Assembly: GCF_003044185.1 (NCBI RefSeq) | Contig: NZ_PYYB01000001.1 | Coordinates: 620,001-684,000, forward strand | Origin: Paraconexibacter algicola | GTDB lineage: Bacteria; Actinomycetota; Thermoleophilia; Solirubrobacterales; Solirubrobacteraceae | DNA length: 64,000 nucleotides | Direction of reading: 5' to 3' | Program-made: the position numbers and the translations under genes | Shown here: piece after piece, positions 33,279 through 41,420 of the stretch | How positions within the stretch are numbered: the stretch's first letter is position 1 | How the letters are laid out: the number at the start of each line of letters is the position of its first letter | Notes under the pieces: generated by a model | The model's database searches: none | Told to the model about the DNA's origin: nothing | Seen by the model: only the letters and a program-made list of their open reading frames with translations

Positions 33279-33716
33279 ATGGACATGACCCGTCACGCAC
33301 GTCACGCCCTCCTCGCCGGCGCCGCGGCCGCCGCGCTCGTCCCGGTCGCCCTCGCGTCCGCGCAGGACGGGCCGCCCACCCCGACCGCGTCGGCCGCCGC
33401 GACGAAGACGGTGACCATGCAGGGCGTCGCCTTCTCCCCGAAGACGGTGCGCATCTCCAAGGGCGGCAAGGTCCGCTTCCGCTGGGCGGACAACGGGATC
33501 GTCCACAACGTCACCCCGGTCGGCAGCAAGCGCTTCAAGCTCGTCGTCAACGGCCGGTCGCGCGCGACCGCGTCCAACCGCACCAAGGGCACCGTGACGA
33601 CCGCGGCCATCACGAAGGCCGGCACCTACACCTACATCTGCACGATCCACGCCCAGTCCGAGCCCGACGGCTCGTTCGCGCCGGGCAGCATGGTCGGGCG
33701 GATCATCGTCAAGTAG
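33279..33716 (+). CDS. Exported cupredoxin (plastocyanin-like)
   Basis: A 145-residue secreted blue-copper type protein. Signal peptide LLAGAAAAALVPVALASAQ is followed by a cupredoxin barrel; a complete type 1 copper set is visible as His76 (IVHNV), Cys121, His124 (YICTIH) and Met138 (PGSMVG). It probably carries electrons or binds copper outside the membrane. GTG 33276 and ATG 33285 are alternative starts. Its end overlaps the convergent beta-helix gene by 8 bases. Confidence 0.85.
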   Translation: MDMTRHARHALLAGAAAAALVPVALASAQDGPPTPTASAAATKTVTMQGVAFSPKTVRISKGGKVRFRWADNGIVHNVTPVGSKRFKLVVNGRSRATASNRTKGTVTTAAITKAGTYTYICTIHAQSEPDGSFAPGSMVGRIIVK

Positions 33717-35373
33717 CGACCCGCAGGCGCAGCCGCAGGGTCCGCTTGCTGCGCTGCCCGTCGGGCGCGGAGACCGCGACGGTGACCGACATCGTCGCGG
33801 TGCGCGCCCGCCGGATCCCCTGCCGCTGCGCCTTCGTCAAGCGGACCGCGACGACGCGCTGGCGTCCCGCCTGCAGCGAGAAGGTCGCCCGGCGCAGCGC
33901 GTAGGAGGTCAGGCGGCGCCCGGTGCGGCCCGTCCGCAGCACGCGCGCGCTGATCCCGGCGTCGCAGGCGACCCCGGGGCAGGCGAGCACCATCAGCGAG
34001 ACGACGTCCCGGTTCGGGACCGTGATCGTGCCGGCGCCGCTGCGCGCGGCCCGGTCGACGTAGCCGACCCCGGGCGTGAGCGTCGGGGTGAGGCGGAAGA
34101 CCTTGCGCCCGATCGCCTTGCGCGCGGCGGCCAGCAACTCCGCGCCGGTCGGGACGGCCGTGGGCGTCGCGGCCGGGGTCGGGGTCGCGGCCGGGGTCGG
34201 GGTCGCGGCCGGGGTCGGGGTCGCGGCCGGCGGGGCGGGCTGGACGGCGGGCGGCGCCGTGACGGTCACCGGCGCGGCGACCGTCTGCCCGTCGAGCGTC
34301 GCGGTGACCGTCGCGGTCCCCGGCTGCTCGCCGGAGACGAGCGCCGCGGCGGCCGCCCCCGCGCTGGTCGCCGCGGACGAGGGGGTGACCGTCCCGAGAT
34401 CGGTCGTGAAGGCGATCGGGGTGCCGTCGGGGAACGCGGCCCCGAGGGCCGTGCCGCCCGCGTCGCGGACGACGTCGGCGGTGAGCGCCGCGCGGGCGCC
34501 GCCGGTGGCGATCGCTCCCGGGCCGGCGGCGAGCCGCAGGACCAGCGGCGAGGCCGCGTCGACCGACGGGTCGACCGTGCTGCAACCCGGGCTGCCCGGG
34601 CCGCCGTTGCAGCCCCACCAGACGCCGCGCGCGTCGACCGGCACGTCGGCGACCACCGCGGTGCCCGCGATGCCGACGATGCGGTCGGCGCGCAGGGTCA
34701 CGGTCGGTCGCGGGGCGCCGGTCGCGGTGTCGCGCACCTCGACCGCGCGTCCGCCGCCGGTGATCGCGGTGCCGGAGACCACGGCCTGGGTCGCCGCCGG
34801 ACCGACGCCGGCCTCGGCGTCGAGCACCTGGATCCCGGCCCCGTTGTCGGCGAGACGGCCGTCGAGGACGTCGAGGCGGTCGGCTCCGGCCGCGCGGACG
34901 CCCACGGCGTGCCCGCTGACGGCGACGCCGACGAGCGCCGCGGAGGCGCCGACCACGCGCACACCGGCGTCCGTGACCGCCAGCGGATCGGCGGGCGGCG
35001 GGCACGCGGGTCCGCAGCTGCCGGTGACCGACACGCCGCGCAGCGTGGCGACCGCTCCGCCGTCGACGCGCACGCCGGTGGCGGCGCCGCTCGCGACCGC
35101 GACGCGGTCGAGCGTGACGTCGGCGCCGCTCACCCGCACCACCGGGGAGCCACCGGAGAGGGTGGCACCCGCCCCGGTGAGCGTGAGGTCCTTGCCGACG
35201 AGCACCGGGCCGGCGTGCTGGCCGGGGAGCAGCGTCACGGTGTCGCCCGGCGCGGAGGCGTCGACGGCCGCCTGGACGCTGTCGCCGGGGGTGACGTCGC
35301 GGTTGGCCGCAGCCGCCGTCGCGGGGACGGCGGCACAGGTCAGCAGGGCGAGGAGGGCGGGAAGCGCACGCAT
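33709..35373 (-). CDS. Exported right-handed beta-helix protein with Ig-like domain
   Basis: A 554-residue secreted protein. Signal peptide RALPALLALLTCAAVPATA; residues about 25-290 are NosD/pectate-lyase-like helical rungs (GDSVQAAVDASAPGDTVTLLPG, then repeated V-rich strands such as LDRVAVASGAATGVRVDGG). An Ig-like (Big_1) domain follows (LVSGEQPGTATVTATLDG), then a short AATPTP repeat linker encoded by 18-base tandem repeats, and a 150-residue beta-rich C-terminal domain ending in RTLRLRLRV. Polysaccharide binding or surface display is plausible; no catalytic residues can be assigned. Confidence 0.75.
   Translation of the reverse strand: MRALPALLALLTCAAVPATAAAANRDVTPGDSVQAAVDASAPGDTVTLLPGQHAGPVLVGKDLTLTGAGATLSGGSPVVRVSGADVTLDRVAVASGAATGVRVDGGAVATLRGVSVTGSCGPACPPPADPLAVTDAGVRVVGASAALVGVAVSGHAVGVRAAGADRLDVLDGRLADNGAGIQVLDAEAGVGPAATQAVVSGTAITGGGRAVEVRDTATGAPRPTVTLRADRIVGIAGTAVVADVPVDARGVWWGCNGGPGSPGCSTVDPSVDAASPLVLRLAAGPGAIATGGARAALTADVVRDAGGTALGAAFPDGTPIAFTTDLGTVTPSSAATSAGAAAAALVSGEQPGTATVTATLDGQTVAAPVTVTAPPAVQPAPPAATPTPAATPTPAATPTPAATPTAVPTGAELLAAARKAIGRKVFRLTPTLTPGVGYVDRAARSGAGTITVPNRDVVSLMVLACPGVACDAGISARVLRTGRTGRRLTSYALRRATFSLQAGRQRVVAVRLTKAQRQGIRRARTATMSVTVAVSAPDGQRSKRTLRLRLRVAT
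34166..34219. repeat. Three 18-base tandem repeats in coding sequence
   Basis: The unit GTCGCGGCCGGGGTCGGG occurs three times without change, plus a partial fourth copy, and encodes the AATPTP linker on the minus strand. Such exact repeats can change copy number by slippage. Confidence 0.8.
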
Positions 35374-35435
35374 CGCCGCGGATGATGGCGGAGCACGGTG
35401 CCCGGGGGCGCCGTGTCCCGCGGGACGGCGTCGGG

Positions 35436-36014
35436 CTAGACGCCCCGCATGATCGACATGACGATCCGCGCGGCCTTCTTCTGGCCGACGGTGCCCGCCG
35501 CGATCTCGGGCAGCATGCCGAAGACGAGGCCGCCGAACGCGGCGACGTGCATCGCGCCGGTGATGTCCTTGCGGAGCTCGCCGGCCTTCTGCGCGCGCTT
35601 GATCACGACCGCGATCGGGGCGTGGACGTCGGCGCGCTCGTCGTCGATGCCCGGGCCGAGCATCGTCGTGAAGCGGTAGATCCGGTACCGGTCGCCGACG
35701 TCGAAGAGCGCGAGCGCGATCTTCTCGAGCGCCGCCATCGGGGCGAGCGACTCGTCGGCGGCGAGCCGCTCGACCTCGACCTGGGTCTCGCGGAACGCCT
35801 GGATGCGGACGGCGTGGATCAGCTCGTCGCGCGAGGCGAAGTGGCGGTGGACGGTCGCGCGGTGCAGGCCGCAGGCGACGGCGACGTCCTGCACCGAGGC
35901 CGACGGGTTCTCCGCGAGGACGCGGCTGGCGGCGTCGACGATGGCGCTGGCGTTGCGCACGGCGTCGGCACGGCGACCACGGCTGACGGCGGTGGCGCTG
36001 GCGATCTCGGACAT
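35436..36014 (-). CDS. TetR-family transcriptional regulator
   Basis: A 192-residue regulator. The HTH (about 25-65) contains SVQDVAVACGLHRATVHRHF; the ligand domain is helical with no recognised relatives. The ATG at 36014 is preferred over an in-frame one at 36083 because it matches the family N-terminus and has a GAGG site upstream. It is divergent from the subtilisin gene, with 224 bases between that hold a TATCCT box and a small palindrome. The target is unknown. Confidence 0.85.
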   Translation of the reverse strand: MSEIASATAVSRGRRADAVRNASAIVDAASRVLAENPSASVQDVAVACGLHRATVHRHFASRDELIHAVRIQAFRETQVEVERLAADESLAPMAALEKIALALFDVGDRYRIYRFTTMLGPGIDDERADVHAPIAVVIKRAQKAGELRKDITGAMHVAAFGGLVFGMLPEIAAGTVGQKKAARIVMSIMRGV

Positions 36015-36051
36015 CTGGTTGCTGACCTCGTTGCTCGAAGAAGTTGGGGAA

Positions 36052-36074
36052 CGGTTGGAACCGCGACAAGGATA
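36052..36074 (-). promoter_or_regulatory. Putative promoter and operator of the TetR gene
   Basis: On the minus strand TATCCT (36074-36069) could be a -10 with a roughly 45-base leader before the ATG at 36014. The perfect palindrome CGGTT-GG-AACCG (36052-36063) lies at the expected transcript start, a position suited to autorepression. The rest of 36015-36238 shows nothing I can name. Confidence 0.35.
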
Positions 36075-36238
36075 CGCGTTCAAGGGGGTCGCGGACCACC
36101 CCGAAGAAGTGGGGATCTGCGTCCTACGTCACATGTCCATCCCACGGACGGGACGCTGGAGGGCCCGCGGCGCCCCCGCCGATCCCCGGAGCACGGCGAC
36201 CACGGACGGTCGCCCATCGAACGCCAAGGAGGCACCCG

Positions 36239-37537
36239 ATGCTCCGCCGCTCCCGCGTCGGTGCGCCGCTGCGCACCGTCCTGCACGTCCTCGTCACGCT
36301 CGTCGTCTGCGCGCTCGCCGCGACCCCGGCCCTCGCGGTCCGGCCCGACGACCCGCGCCTGGCCGACGTCTGGGCCTTCGACGGCGACGCGCCGATGGGC
36401 ATCGACAGCGCCTGGGACCAGACCGTCGGCGGCGACGTGGTGGTGGCGATCCTCGACACCGGCATCGACCTCACGCACCCCGACCTGCGCGACAACCTCT
36501 GGACGAACCCCGGCGAGATCCCCGGCAACGGCCGCGACGACGACGGCAACGGCTACGTCGACGACGTCCACGGCGCCGACGTCGTGAGCGGGGACGGCGT
36601 CCCGCAGGACGACAACGGGCACGGGACACATGTCGCGGGCATCATCGCCGCGCGCGGCGGCAACGGGATCGGCACCGCCGGGGTCGCGTGGCGGGCGCGG
36701 ATCATGCCCGTGAAGGTCCTCGACGGCGGTGCGGGCGGCGACACCGGCGGGGTCGCACGCGGCGTCGACTACGCGATCTCCAAGGGCGCGCGCATCATCA
36801 ACCTCAGCCTCGCGGGCAACCAGCGCAGCCCGGTGCTCGACGACGCGCTGCAGCGCGCGCAGGACGCCGGGATCCTCGTGGTCGCGGCGGCCGGCAACCA
36901 GCACCGCGACCTGGCGATCCTGCCCTCCTGGCCCGCGGCCTCGCCGCTGGACAACGTCGTGTCGGTCGCGGCGACGACGGTCGAGGGACTGCTCGCGTCG
37001 ATCTCGAGCTTCGGCTCGCCGGTCGACCTCGCCGCCCCCGGCGACCTCATCCTCTCCACGGCGCTGGGCGGCGACTACGAGTGGCGCACCGGCACCTCGA
37101 TGGCCTCGCCGATGGTCGCGGGCGTCGCGACGCTCGTCGCCAGCGTCGCCCCGACGGCCGACTGGCGCACCCTGCGCGACGCGGTCGTCGGCGGCGCGCG
37201 GCGCACCGTCCTGCCGATCGGGGGCGGCACGCTCGACGCCGCCGGCGCGCTGCGGCGCGTGATCCCGGCCGACCGCTGGCGGGCCCCCGGGGCCGCGGCG
37301 CCGGCGCCGACCACGACCGGCGCGCGGACGACGCCGACCGCGACCGCCTCCGCGACGCAGGAGCGCGACCGGCAGGCCAAGGCGCTCGCCGCCGCCACCG
37401 CGGACGCGAAGGCCGAGGCGACCCACGAGCTGCGCCGCTCGCGGCTGCAGGCGCGCAGCGCGCGCCTGGCCCGCTCCTCGCGCGGCGCGCGGTCGCGGGC
37501 GCTGCTGCCCGGGGTCGTGCCGGTGCGCGCCGCCTGA
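36239..37537 (+). CDS. Secreted subtilisin-like serine protease (S8)
   Basis: A 432-residue exported protease. The ATG has an ideal AAGGAGG site 6 bases upstream. Signal peptide LVTLVVCALAATPALA; catalytic triad Asp73 (ILDTGIDLTHPD), His128 (NGHGTHVAG) and Ser287 (GTSMASPMVAG), with the oxyanion Asn in AAAGNQ. The propeptide is very short. The catalytic domain ends near residue 345, followed by an Ala/Thr-rich linker and a highly basic Arg-rich tail (about 375-425), which may bind the envelope. Confidence 0.93.
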   Translation: MLRRSRVGAPLRTVLHVLVTLVVCALAATPALAVRPDDPRLADVWAFDGDAPMGIDSAWDQTVGGDVVVAILDTGIDLTHPDLRDNLWTNPGEIPGNGRDDDGNGYVDDVHGADVVSGDGVPQDDNGHGTHVAGIIAARGGNGIGTAGVAWRARIMPVKVLDGGAGGDTGGVARGVDYAISKGARIINLSLAGNQRSPVLDDALQRAQDAGILVVAAAGNQHRDLAILPSWPAASPLDNVVSVAATTVEGLLASISSFGSPVDLAAPGDLILSTALGGDYEWRTGTSMASPMVAGVATLVASVAPTADWRTLRDAVVGGARRTVLPIGGGTLDAAGALRRVIPADRWRAPGAAAPAPTTTGARTTPTATASATQERDRQAKALAAATADAKAEATHELRRSRLQARSARLARSSRGARSRALLPGVVPVRAA

Positions 37538-37577
37538 CCGGCGCGCGCCGTCGCCCCGCCCCCGGCGCGCCCGGTTT
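37537..37577 (+). terminator. Hairpin terminator after the subtilisin gene
   Basis: The left arm ACCGGCGCGCGCCG and the right arm CGGCGCGCCCGGT pair with one bulge; TTT follows at 37575-37577. Confidence 0.5.
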
Positions 37578-37601
37578 CCCCATCGATCGAGGGCACCCGG
37601 G

Positions 37602-37607
37602 TACCCT
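37602..37607 (+). promoter_or_regulatory. Leaderless-type -10 box, TACCCT
   Basis: TACCCT ends 7 bases before the GTG at 37615 and helps to justify that small gene. Confidence 0.45.
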
Positions 37608-37614
37608 CGGGCAC

Positions 37615-37884
37615 GTGGGCTGGACGTTCTTCTTCCTCATGGTCGTGCTGAAGCTCCCGATCGCCGCGCTCTTCTGGATCGTCTGGCGGGCGATCAAGGA
37701 CGTCGACGAGCCGGCCCCGGCGGACGGCGAGGACGGCGGCACGAAGACGCCCCCGCTGCCCGAGGGCCCCTCCTCCCGCCCGCGCCCGCCGCGCCGCGGT
37801 CCGCACGGCGACCCGCCGCTGCCCTCGCCCCCGCGCACCCGGACGCCCGCGGTCGCGCGGCGCCGTGTCGGCGGCCGCGGCTGA
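37615..37884 (+). CDS. Small single-helix membrane protein with Pro/Arg-rich tail
   Basis: An 89-residue protein of unknown function. MGWTFFFLMVVLKLPIAALFWIVWRAIKD is a strong N-terminal membrane helix of the kind common in actinobacterial small proteins; the rest (about 30-89) is Pro-, Gly- and Arg-rich and probably disordered in the cytoplasm. The start is supported by the TACCCT box 7 bases upstream. It precedes dcd by 63 bases. Confidence 0.6.
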   Translation: MGWTFFFLMVVLKLPIAALFWIVWRAIKDVDEPAPADGEDGGTKTPPLPEGPSSRPRPPRRGPHGDPPLPSPPRTRTPAVARRRVGGRG

Positions 37885-37947
37885 GCCCCGCAAACTGCGG
37901 ACGTTTCGACGCCGCCCCGGTCCGCCCGGGGTGCGACACTTCAGCCG

Positions 37948-38535
37948 ATGACCGCCTCCGTGCTCTCCGACGGGACGATCCGGCGCCTCGTGGACGAGGG
38001 CCACGTGCGCATCGACCCCTGGGACCCGACGATGGTGCAGCCCGCCAGCGTCGACCTGAAGCTCGGGAACACCTTCCGCGTCTTCCACAACTTCCGGGTC
38101 GCGGCGATCGACCTCGCGGAGCCGCCGACGAACCTCACCGAGCTCGTCACCTGCGAGGAGGGCGAGTCGTTCGTCATCCACCCGGGCGAGTTCGTCCTCG
38201 GCCGCACCGAGGAGTGGGTCGAGCTGCCCGCCGACCTCGTCGCCCGGATCGAGGGCAAGAGCTCGCTCGGCCGCCTCGGCCTGATCGTGCACGCGACCGC
38301 CGGGTTCGTCGATCCGGGCTGGAAGGGCACGCTGACGCTCGAGATCACGAACCTCACGCGCGTGCCGATCGTCCTGTGGCCGGGCAAGCCGATCGCGCAG
38401 CTGTCGTTCATGACGCTCGACCGGCCCGCCGAGCGCCCGTACGGCCACCCCGAGCTCGGCAGCCACTACCACGGCCAGGTCGACGCGACGGAGTCCCGCT
38501 ACGAAGGCGGCCCCGCGCAGTCCTCGGTGGGTTAG
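37948..38535 (+). CDS. dcd: dCTP deaminase, probably dUMP-forming
   Basis: A 195-residue enzyme of pyrimidine deoxynucleotide synthesis. MVQPASVDLKLGNTFRVF, ARIEGKSSLGRLGLIVHATAGFVDPGWKG and LTLEITNL are the conserved active-site blocks. Similarity of the HATAGFVDPG loop to the mycobacterial enzyme suggests a bifunctional form that yields dUMP directly from dCTP. It is followed by two small coupled genes. GACACT, a near match to the TAnnnT box, ends 7 bases before the ATG. Confidence 0.95.
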   Translation: MTASVLSDGTIRRLVDEGHVRIDPWDPTMVQPASVDLKLGNTFRVFHNFRVAAIDLAEPPTNLTELVTCEEGESFVIHPGEFVLGRTEEWVELPADLVARIEGKSSLGRLGLIVHATAGFVDPGWKGTLTLEITNLTRVPIVLWPGKPIAQLSFMTLDRPAERPYGHPELGSHYHGQVDATESRYEGGPAQSSVG

Positions 38536-38538
38536 TCT
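38533..38538 (+). promoter_or_regulatory. -10 box TAGTCT overlapping the dcd stop codon
   Basis: The dcd TAG stop forms the start of TAGTCT, which ends 8 bases before the next ATG. Confidence 0.45.
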
Positions 38539-38546
38539 CGCCGCCC

Positions 38547-38771
38547 ATGCACGCACTGCTCACCATCGCCACCACCGAGGGAGCAGAGGAGACGTCCAAG
38601 ACGCTCTTCTACGTCCTGGGATCCGCCCTCGCCGTCTTCGCGGTGCTCCTCTCCGGTCTCGGCATGTCCCGTCCCGACTTCCCGGGCACCGACGGCGCCG
38701 CCCGCGCCACGATCGGCACGGCCGTCGTGCTCGTGGTCGCCGCGATGGCGGCCGTGATCATCACCGCGTGA
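38547..38771 (+). CDS. Small two-helix membrane protein
   Basis: A 74-residue protein of unknown function with two hydrophobic segments (TLFYVLGSALAVFAVLLSGLG and ATIGTAVVLVVAAMAAVIIT) joined by a short polar loop. It is likely a hairpin in the membrane with both ends outside or both inside. It overlaps the next gene by 4 bases. Confidence 0.7.
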   Translation: MHALLTIATTEGAEETSKTLFYVLGSALAVFAVLLSGLGMSRPDFPGTDGAARATIGTAVVLVVAAMAAVIITA

Positions 38772-39121
38772 CCGGGCGCGACGACGGCCCGGCGATCAGC
38801 TTCAAGGTGCTCCGCCGGGGCACCGTCGTCCGCACGTCCGACGGCGTCGAGATCGGCAAGGTCCGCCGCGTCCTGGAGCTCGACCGCGAGAACCTGTTCG
38901 ACGGGATCGAGGTCGACACCGCGGACCGCCGGATCTTCGTCGACGCGCCCGAGGTCGACCACATCGCCGAGCGCGCGGTGACGCTGTCGATCGACGCGGC
39001 GGAGGTCGCGGCGCTCCCGGACGCGCAGTCGCGCCTCAAGGCGCGCGTGGAGATGGCACCATCGGTCCGCCGCGCAAAGCGGTTCGGCCGCAAGATGAAG
39101 GATCGATGGGAGAAGCGATGA
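38768..39121 (+). CDS. PRC-barrel-like protein
   Basis: A 117-residue cytoplasmic protein. FKVLRRGTVVRTSDGVEIGKVRRVLEL is a PRC-barrel-like beta segment, followed by a second beta portion (RRIFVDAPEVDHIAERAVTLSID) and a basic tail (RRAKRFGRKMKDRWEKR) that may bind nucleic acid or membrane. The GTG at 38768 overlaps the previous stop; its own stop overlaps the methyltransferase start (ATGA). Confidence 0.65.
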   Translation: MTGRDDGPAISFKVLRRGTVVRTSDGVEIGKVRRVLELDRENLFDGIEVDTADRRIFVDAPEVDHIAERAVTLSIDAAEVAALPDAQSRLKARVEMAPSVRRAKRFGRKMKDRWEKR

Positions 39122-39984
39122 GCACCACCAACGGCACCACCGCGGCAGCGGCCCAGGCGACGCTCGCCGAGCGGGCTGCCGCCCTCAGCTGGTACCACAC
39201 GCTGGATCTCCCGGGTGGGATCGAGACCGCCGGGCACTTCGACACGCGGCCGACGGTCGCGAAGGTCCCTCTCCCCGCCCGCCTGGACGGCAAGCGCTGC
39301 CTGGACGTCGGCACCTGGGACGGGTTCTGGGCGTTCGAGATGGAGCGCCGCGGCGCGGCGTCGGTGACGGCGATCGACCTCGACGACCCGTCGCGCTGGG
39401 ACTGGCCGCCGGAGGCGCGCCTGCGCCTGGACCGGGACGCCGACCGGCTCGCCTACCTCGAGCAGTACAAGAAGGACGCGGCCGGGTTCCGGCTGGCGAA
39501 GGAGGCGCTGGACTCGAAGGTCGAGCGGATCGACTGCTCGGTCTACGACCTCGACCCCGCCGTCCACGGCACCTTCGACGTCGTCTTCCTCGGCTCGCTG
39601 CTGCTGCACCTGCGCGACCCGGTCAGCGCGCTCAGCGCCCTGCGCAGCGTCTGCTCCGGCGAGGCGATCATCGCGGACACGATCGAGCTGCTCCCGTCGC
39701 TGCTGCGCCCGCGCACGCCCAGCGCCCGGCTCGAGGGCCTGGACCAGTCGTGGTGGTGGCAGCCCAACGCGGCCGCGTTCCGCCGCATGGTGCGCTCGGC
39801 CGGGTTCGACATCGTCGAGCAGACCGGCATCTACTTCCTGCCGATCGGCGCCTCGCACCCCAAGCCGCCCGTCCTGTCGCGCGCGACCTGGCGCGAGCTG
39901 CTCACGGCCGGCGGCCGCGAGAAGGTGGTCATCCGCCTGAAGGGCATCCCGCACACCGCGGTGCGGGCGACGCCGCAGCGGTAG
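39118..39984 (+). CDS. SAM-dependent methyltransferase (CmoB/DUF1698-like)
   Basis: A 288-residue class I methyltransferase. Motif I KRCLDVGTWDGFWAFEME binds S-adenosylmethionine, followed by SVTAIDLDD, FDVVFLGSLLLHLRDP and the EGLDQSWWWQPNAAAFRRM segment that recalls CmoB-like enzymes acting on tRNA, although the N-terminal part is shorter. The substrate is unknown. ATG 39118 (ATGA overlap, GGGAGAAG upstream) is preferred to ATG 39106. Confidence 0.82.
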   Translation: MSTTNGTTAAAAQATLAERAAALSWYHTLDLPGGIETAGHFDTRPTVAKVPLPARLDGKRCLDVGTWDGFWAFEMERRGAASVTAIDLDDPSRWDWPPEARLRLDRDADRLAYLEQYKKDAAGFRLAKEALDSKVERIDCSVYDLDPAVHGTFDVVFLGSLLLHLRDPVSALSALRSVCSGEAIIADTIELLPSLLRPRTPSARLEGLDQSWWWQPNAAAFRRMVRSAGFDIVEQTGIYFLPIGASHPKPPVLSRATWRELLTAGGREKVVIRLKGIPHTAVRATPQR

Positions 39985-40025
39985 CGCCCGGGCCCGCCCG
40001 GTGACGGGCGTGGCCGCTCGTGGCG

Positions 40026-40047
40026 GCCCGGCGCCGGAGCGCCGGGC
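40026..40047. terminator. Hairpin between convergent genes
   Basis: Perfect 9-base arms GCCCGGCGC and GCGCCGGGC with a CGGA loop sit between the methyltransferase (plus) and RGG-protein (minus) stops, so it can act in both directions. Confidence 0.5.
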
Positions 40048-40059
40048 GACGCGCACCGG

Positions 40060-41325
40060 CTAGTAGCCGCGCCGCTGGATGCGCTCCTCGCGCTCCTTCT
40101 TGCGGCGCTCCTCGCGCTCCTTCTTCTCGGCCTCCTTGGCGGCGGCCGCGTCGACGATCTGCAGGCCGGCGAACGGGGAGTTCGACGGCTTCTCGTCGGC
40201 GAACGTGTAGGTTTCGGGCTCGGCGTTGTCGTCGCGGCGCGGACGGCGCGGACGGTCGAAGCCGTCGCCGCCACGACCGCCGCGGTCGCCACCGGGACGG
40301 CCGCCGCCGCGGCCACCGCGGTCGCCGCCGGGCCCGCCGCGGCGCGGACCGCCGCGACCGCCGCGCCCCTGAGGCGCGGGCTGCAGGGCGGCGACCTCCG
40401 CGGCCTCCTCCTTGGAGAGGAGCGCGAAGCAGACGTCGAGGTTCTCGGCCGTGGCGAGCACCTGGTAGGCGAGCGCCCGATCCAGGGCGCGGTGCGCGAG
40501 CGCACCGCCGCCGCGACGGCGCAGCTCCTTGCGCCAGTCCTCGGCCTCGCGGAGCATCTTCGCGAACGTGTCGCGCTCCTTCTGGTGCAGCGCGGTGACC
40601 GCGTCGCGGCAGGCGCGGCGGCCGCCGAACTGCTCGAGCAGCGTGCGGCCGGCGTCGCGCAGGTCGTCGAACGGCAGCGGGCCCTCGATCGGCTTCATCG
40701 GCGGGCGCTTCGGGCGCGGCCGCTTGCCACCGCCGGGCTGCCCGGGCTGGCCCGGCTTGCGGGCGGCCTTGGCGGCCTTCTTGCCGGCGCCGCGCAGGCG
40801 CGGCTGCTCGCCGGGCCGCGCGACGGCGATCGGCCGCGTCGGGATCGACGGGTCGACCGACGAGGAGATCGCCTGGATCTCGGCGACGGACTGCCCGCGC
40901 TGCTCGCCGGCTGCGGGGGCGTCACCGGCGGGGGCGTCGCCCTCCGCCGCCGGGGCGGCCTGCTCGGGCGCGGGCGCCGGCTCCGGGGTCGGCTCGGGGG
41001 CCGGGGTGGGCTCGGGAGCGGGGGCGGGCTCGGGGGCCGGGGTGGGCTCCGGCACCGGGGCGGGGTCGGGCGTCGGCACCTCGGCCGGGGCGGGCTCCGG
41101 CACGCTCGGCACCGGCTCCGCGGGCGTCGCGGGCTCCGCGGGCGTGGCCGGGACGGGCGTCTCGGGGACCACCGGGGTCGGCGCCTCCGCGGGCGGCGCC
41201 GGCTCGGCCGGCTGCGGCACCTCGGCGGCGGGCGGCTGCGGCGCGGCGGCCGCGTCCGCCGACGGCGTCTCGCCGGCCGGCTCGTCGGGGGCGGGCGGGG
41301 TGGTCTGGGGATCCTCGACGCTCAT
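40060..41325 (-). CDS. RGG-box protein with Pro/Glu-rich N-terminus
   Basis: A 421-residue cytoplasmic protein I do not recognise. Residues 1-140 are almost only Pro, Ala, Glu and Thr (PEPTPAPEPAPAPEPTPAPE), and 165-212 are basic. Residues 215-315 form the only ordered-looking domain (PFDDLRDAGRTLLEQFGG, ACRDAVTALHQKERDTFAKM, HRALDRALAYQVLATAENLD). Residues 319-355 hold RGG/GGDRGGRGG repeats, as in RNA-binding proteins, and the end is a charged helix (EAEKKEREERRKKEREER). The makeup suggests an RNA-binding, possibly condensate-forming protein. The frame is long and GC-biased, but the coherent domain and RGG block support a real gene. Confidence 0.7.
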   Translation of the reverse strand: MSVEDPQTTPPAPDEPAGETPSADAAAAPQPPAAEVPQPAEPAPPAEAPTPVVPETPVPATPAEPATPAEPVPSVPEPAPAEVPTPDPAPVPEPTPAPEPAPAPEPTPAPEPTPEPAPAPEQAAPAAEGDAPAGDAPAAGEQRGQSVAEIQAISSSVDPSIPTRPIAVARPGEQPRLRGAGKKAAKAARKPGQPGQPGGGKRPRPKRPPMKPIEGPLPFDDLRDAGRTLLEQFGGRRACRDAVTALHQKERDTFAKMLREAEDWRKELRRRGGGALAHRALDRALAYQVLATAENLDVCFALLSKEEAAEVAALQPAPQGRGGRGGPRRGGPGGDRGGRGGGRPGGDRGGRGGDGFDRPRRPRRDDNAEPETYTFADEKPSNSPFAGLQIVDAAAAKEAEKKEREERRKKEREERIQRRGY

Positions 41326-41420
41326 GACGGCTCCGATGATCGCGGGTTCGCGCGCGCGGCGTCGAGCGACCGCCGATGCGCGACGTCCGCGCGCGCCCGC
41401 GCGACGGGGCGCGGGCGTCC

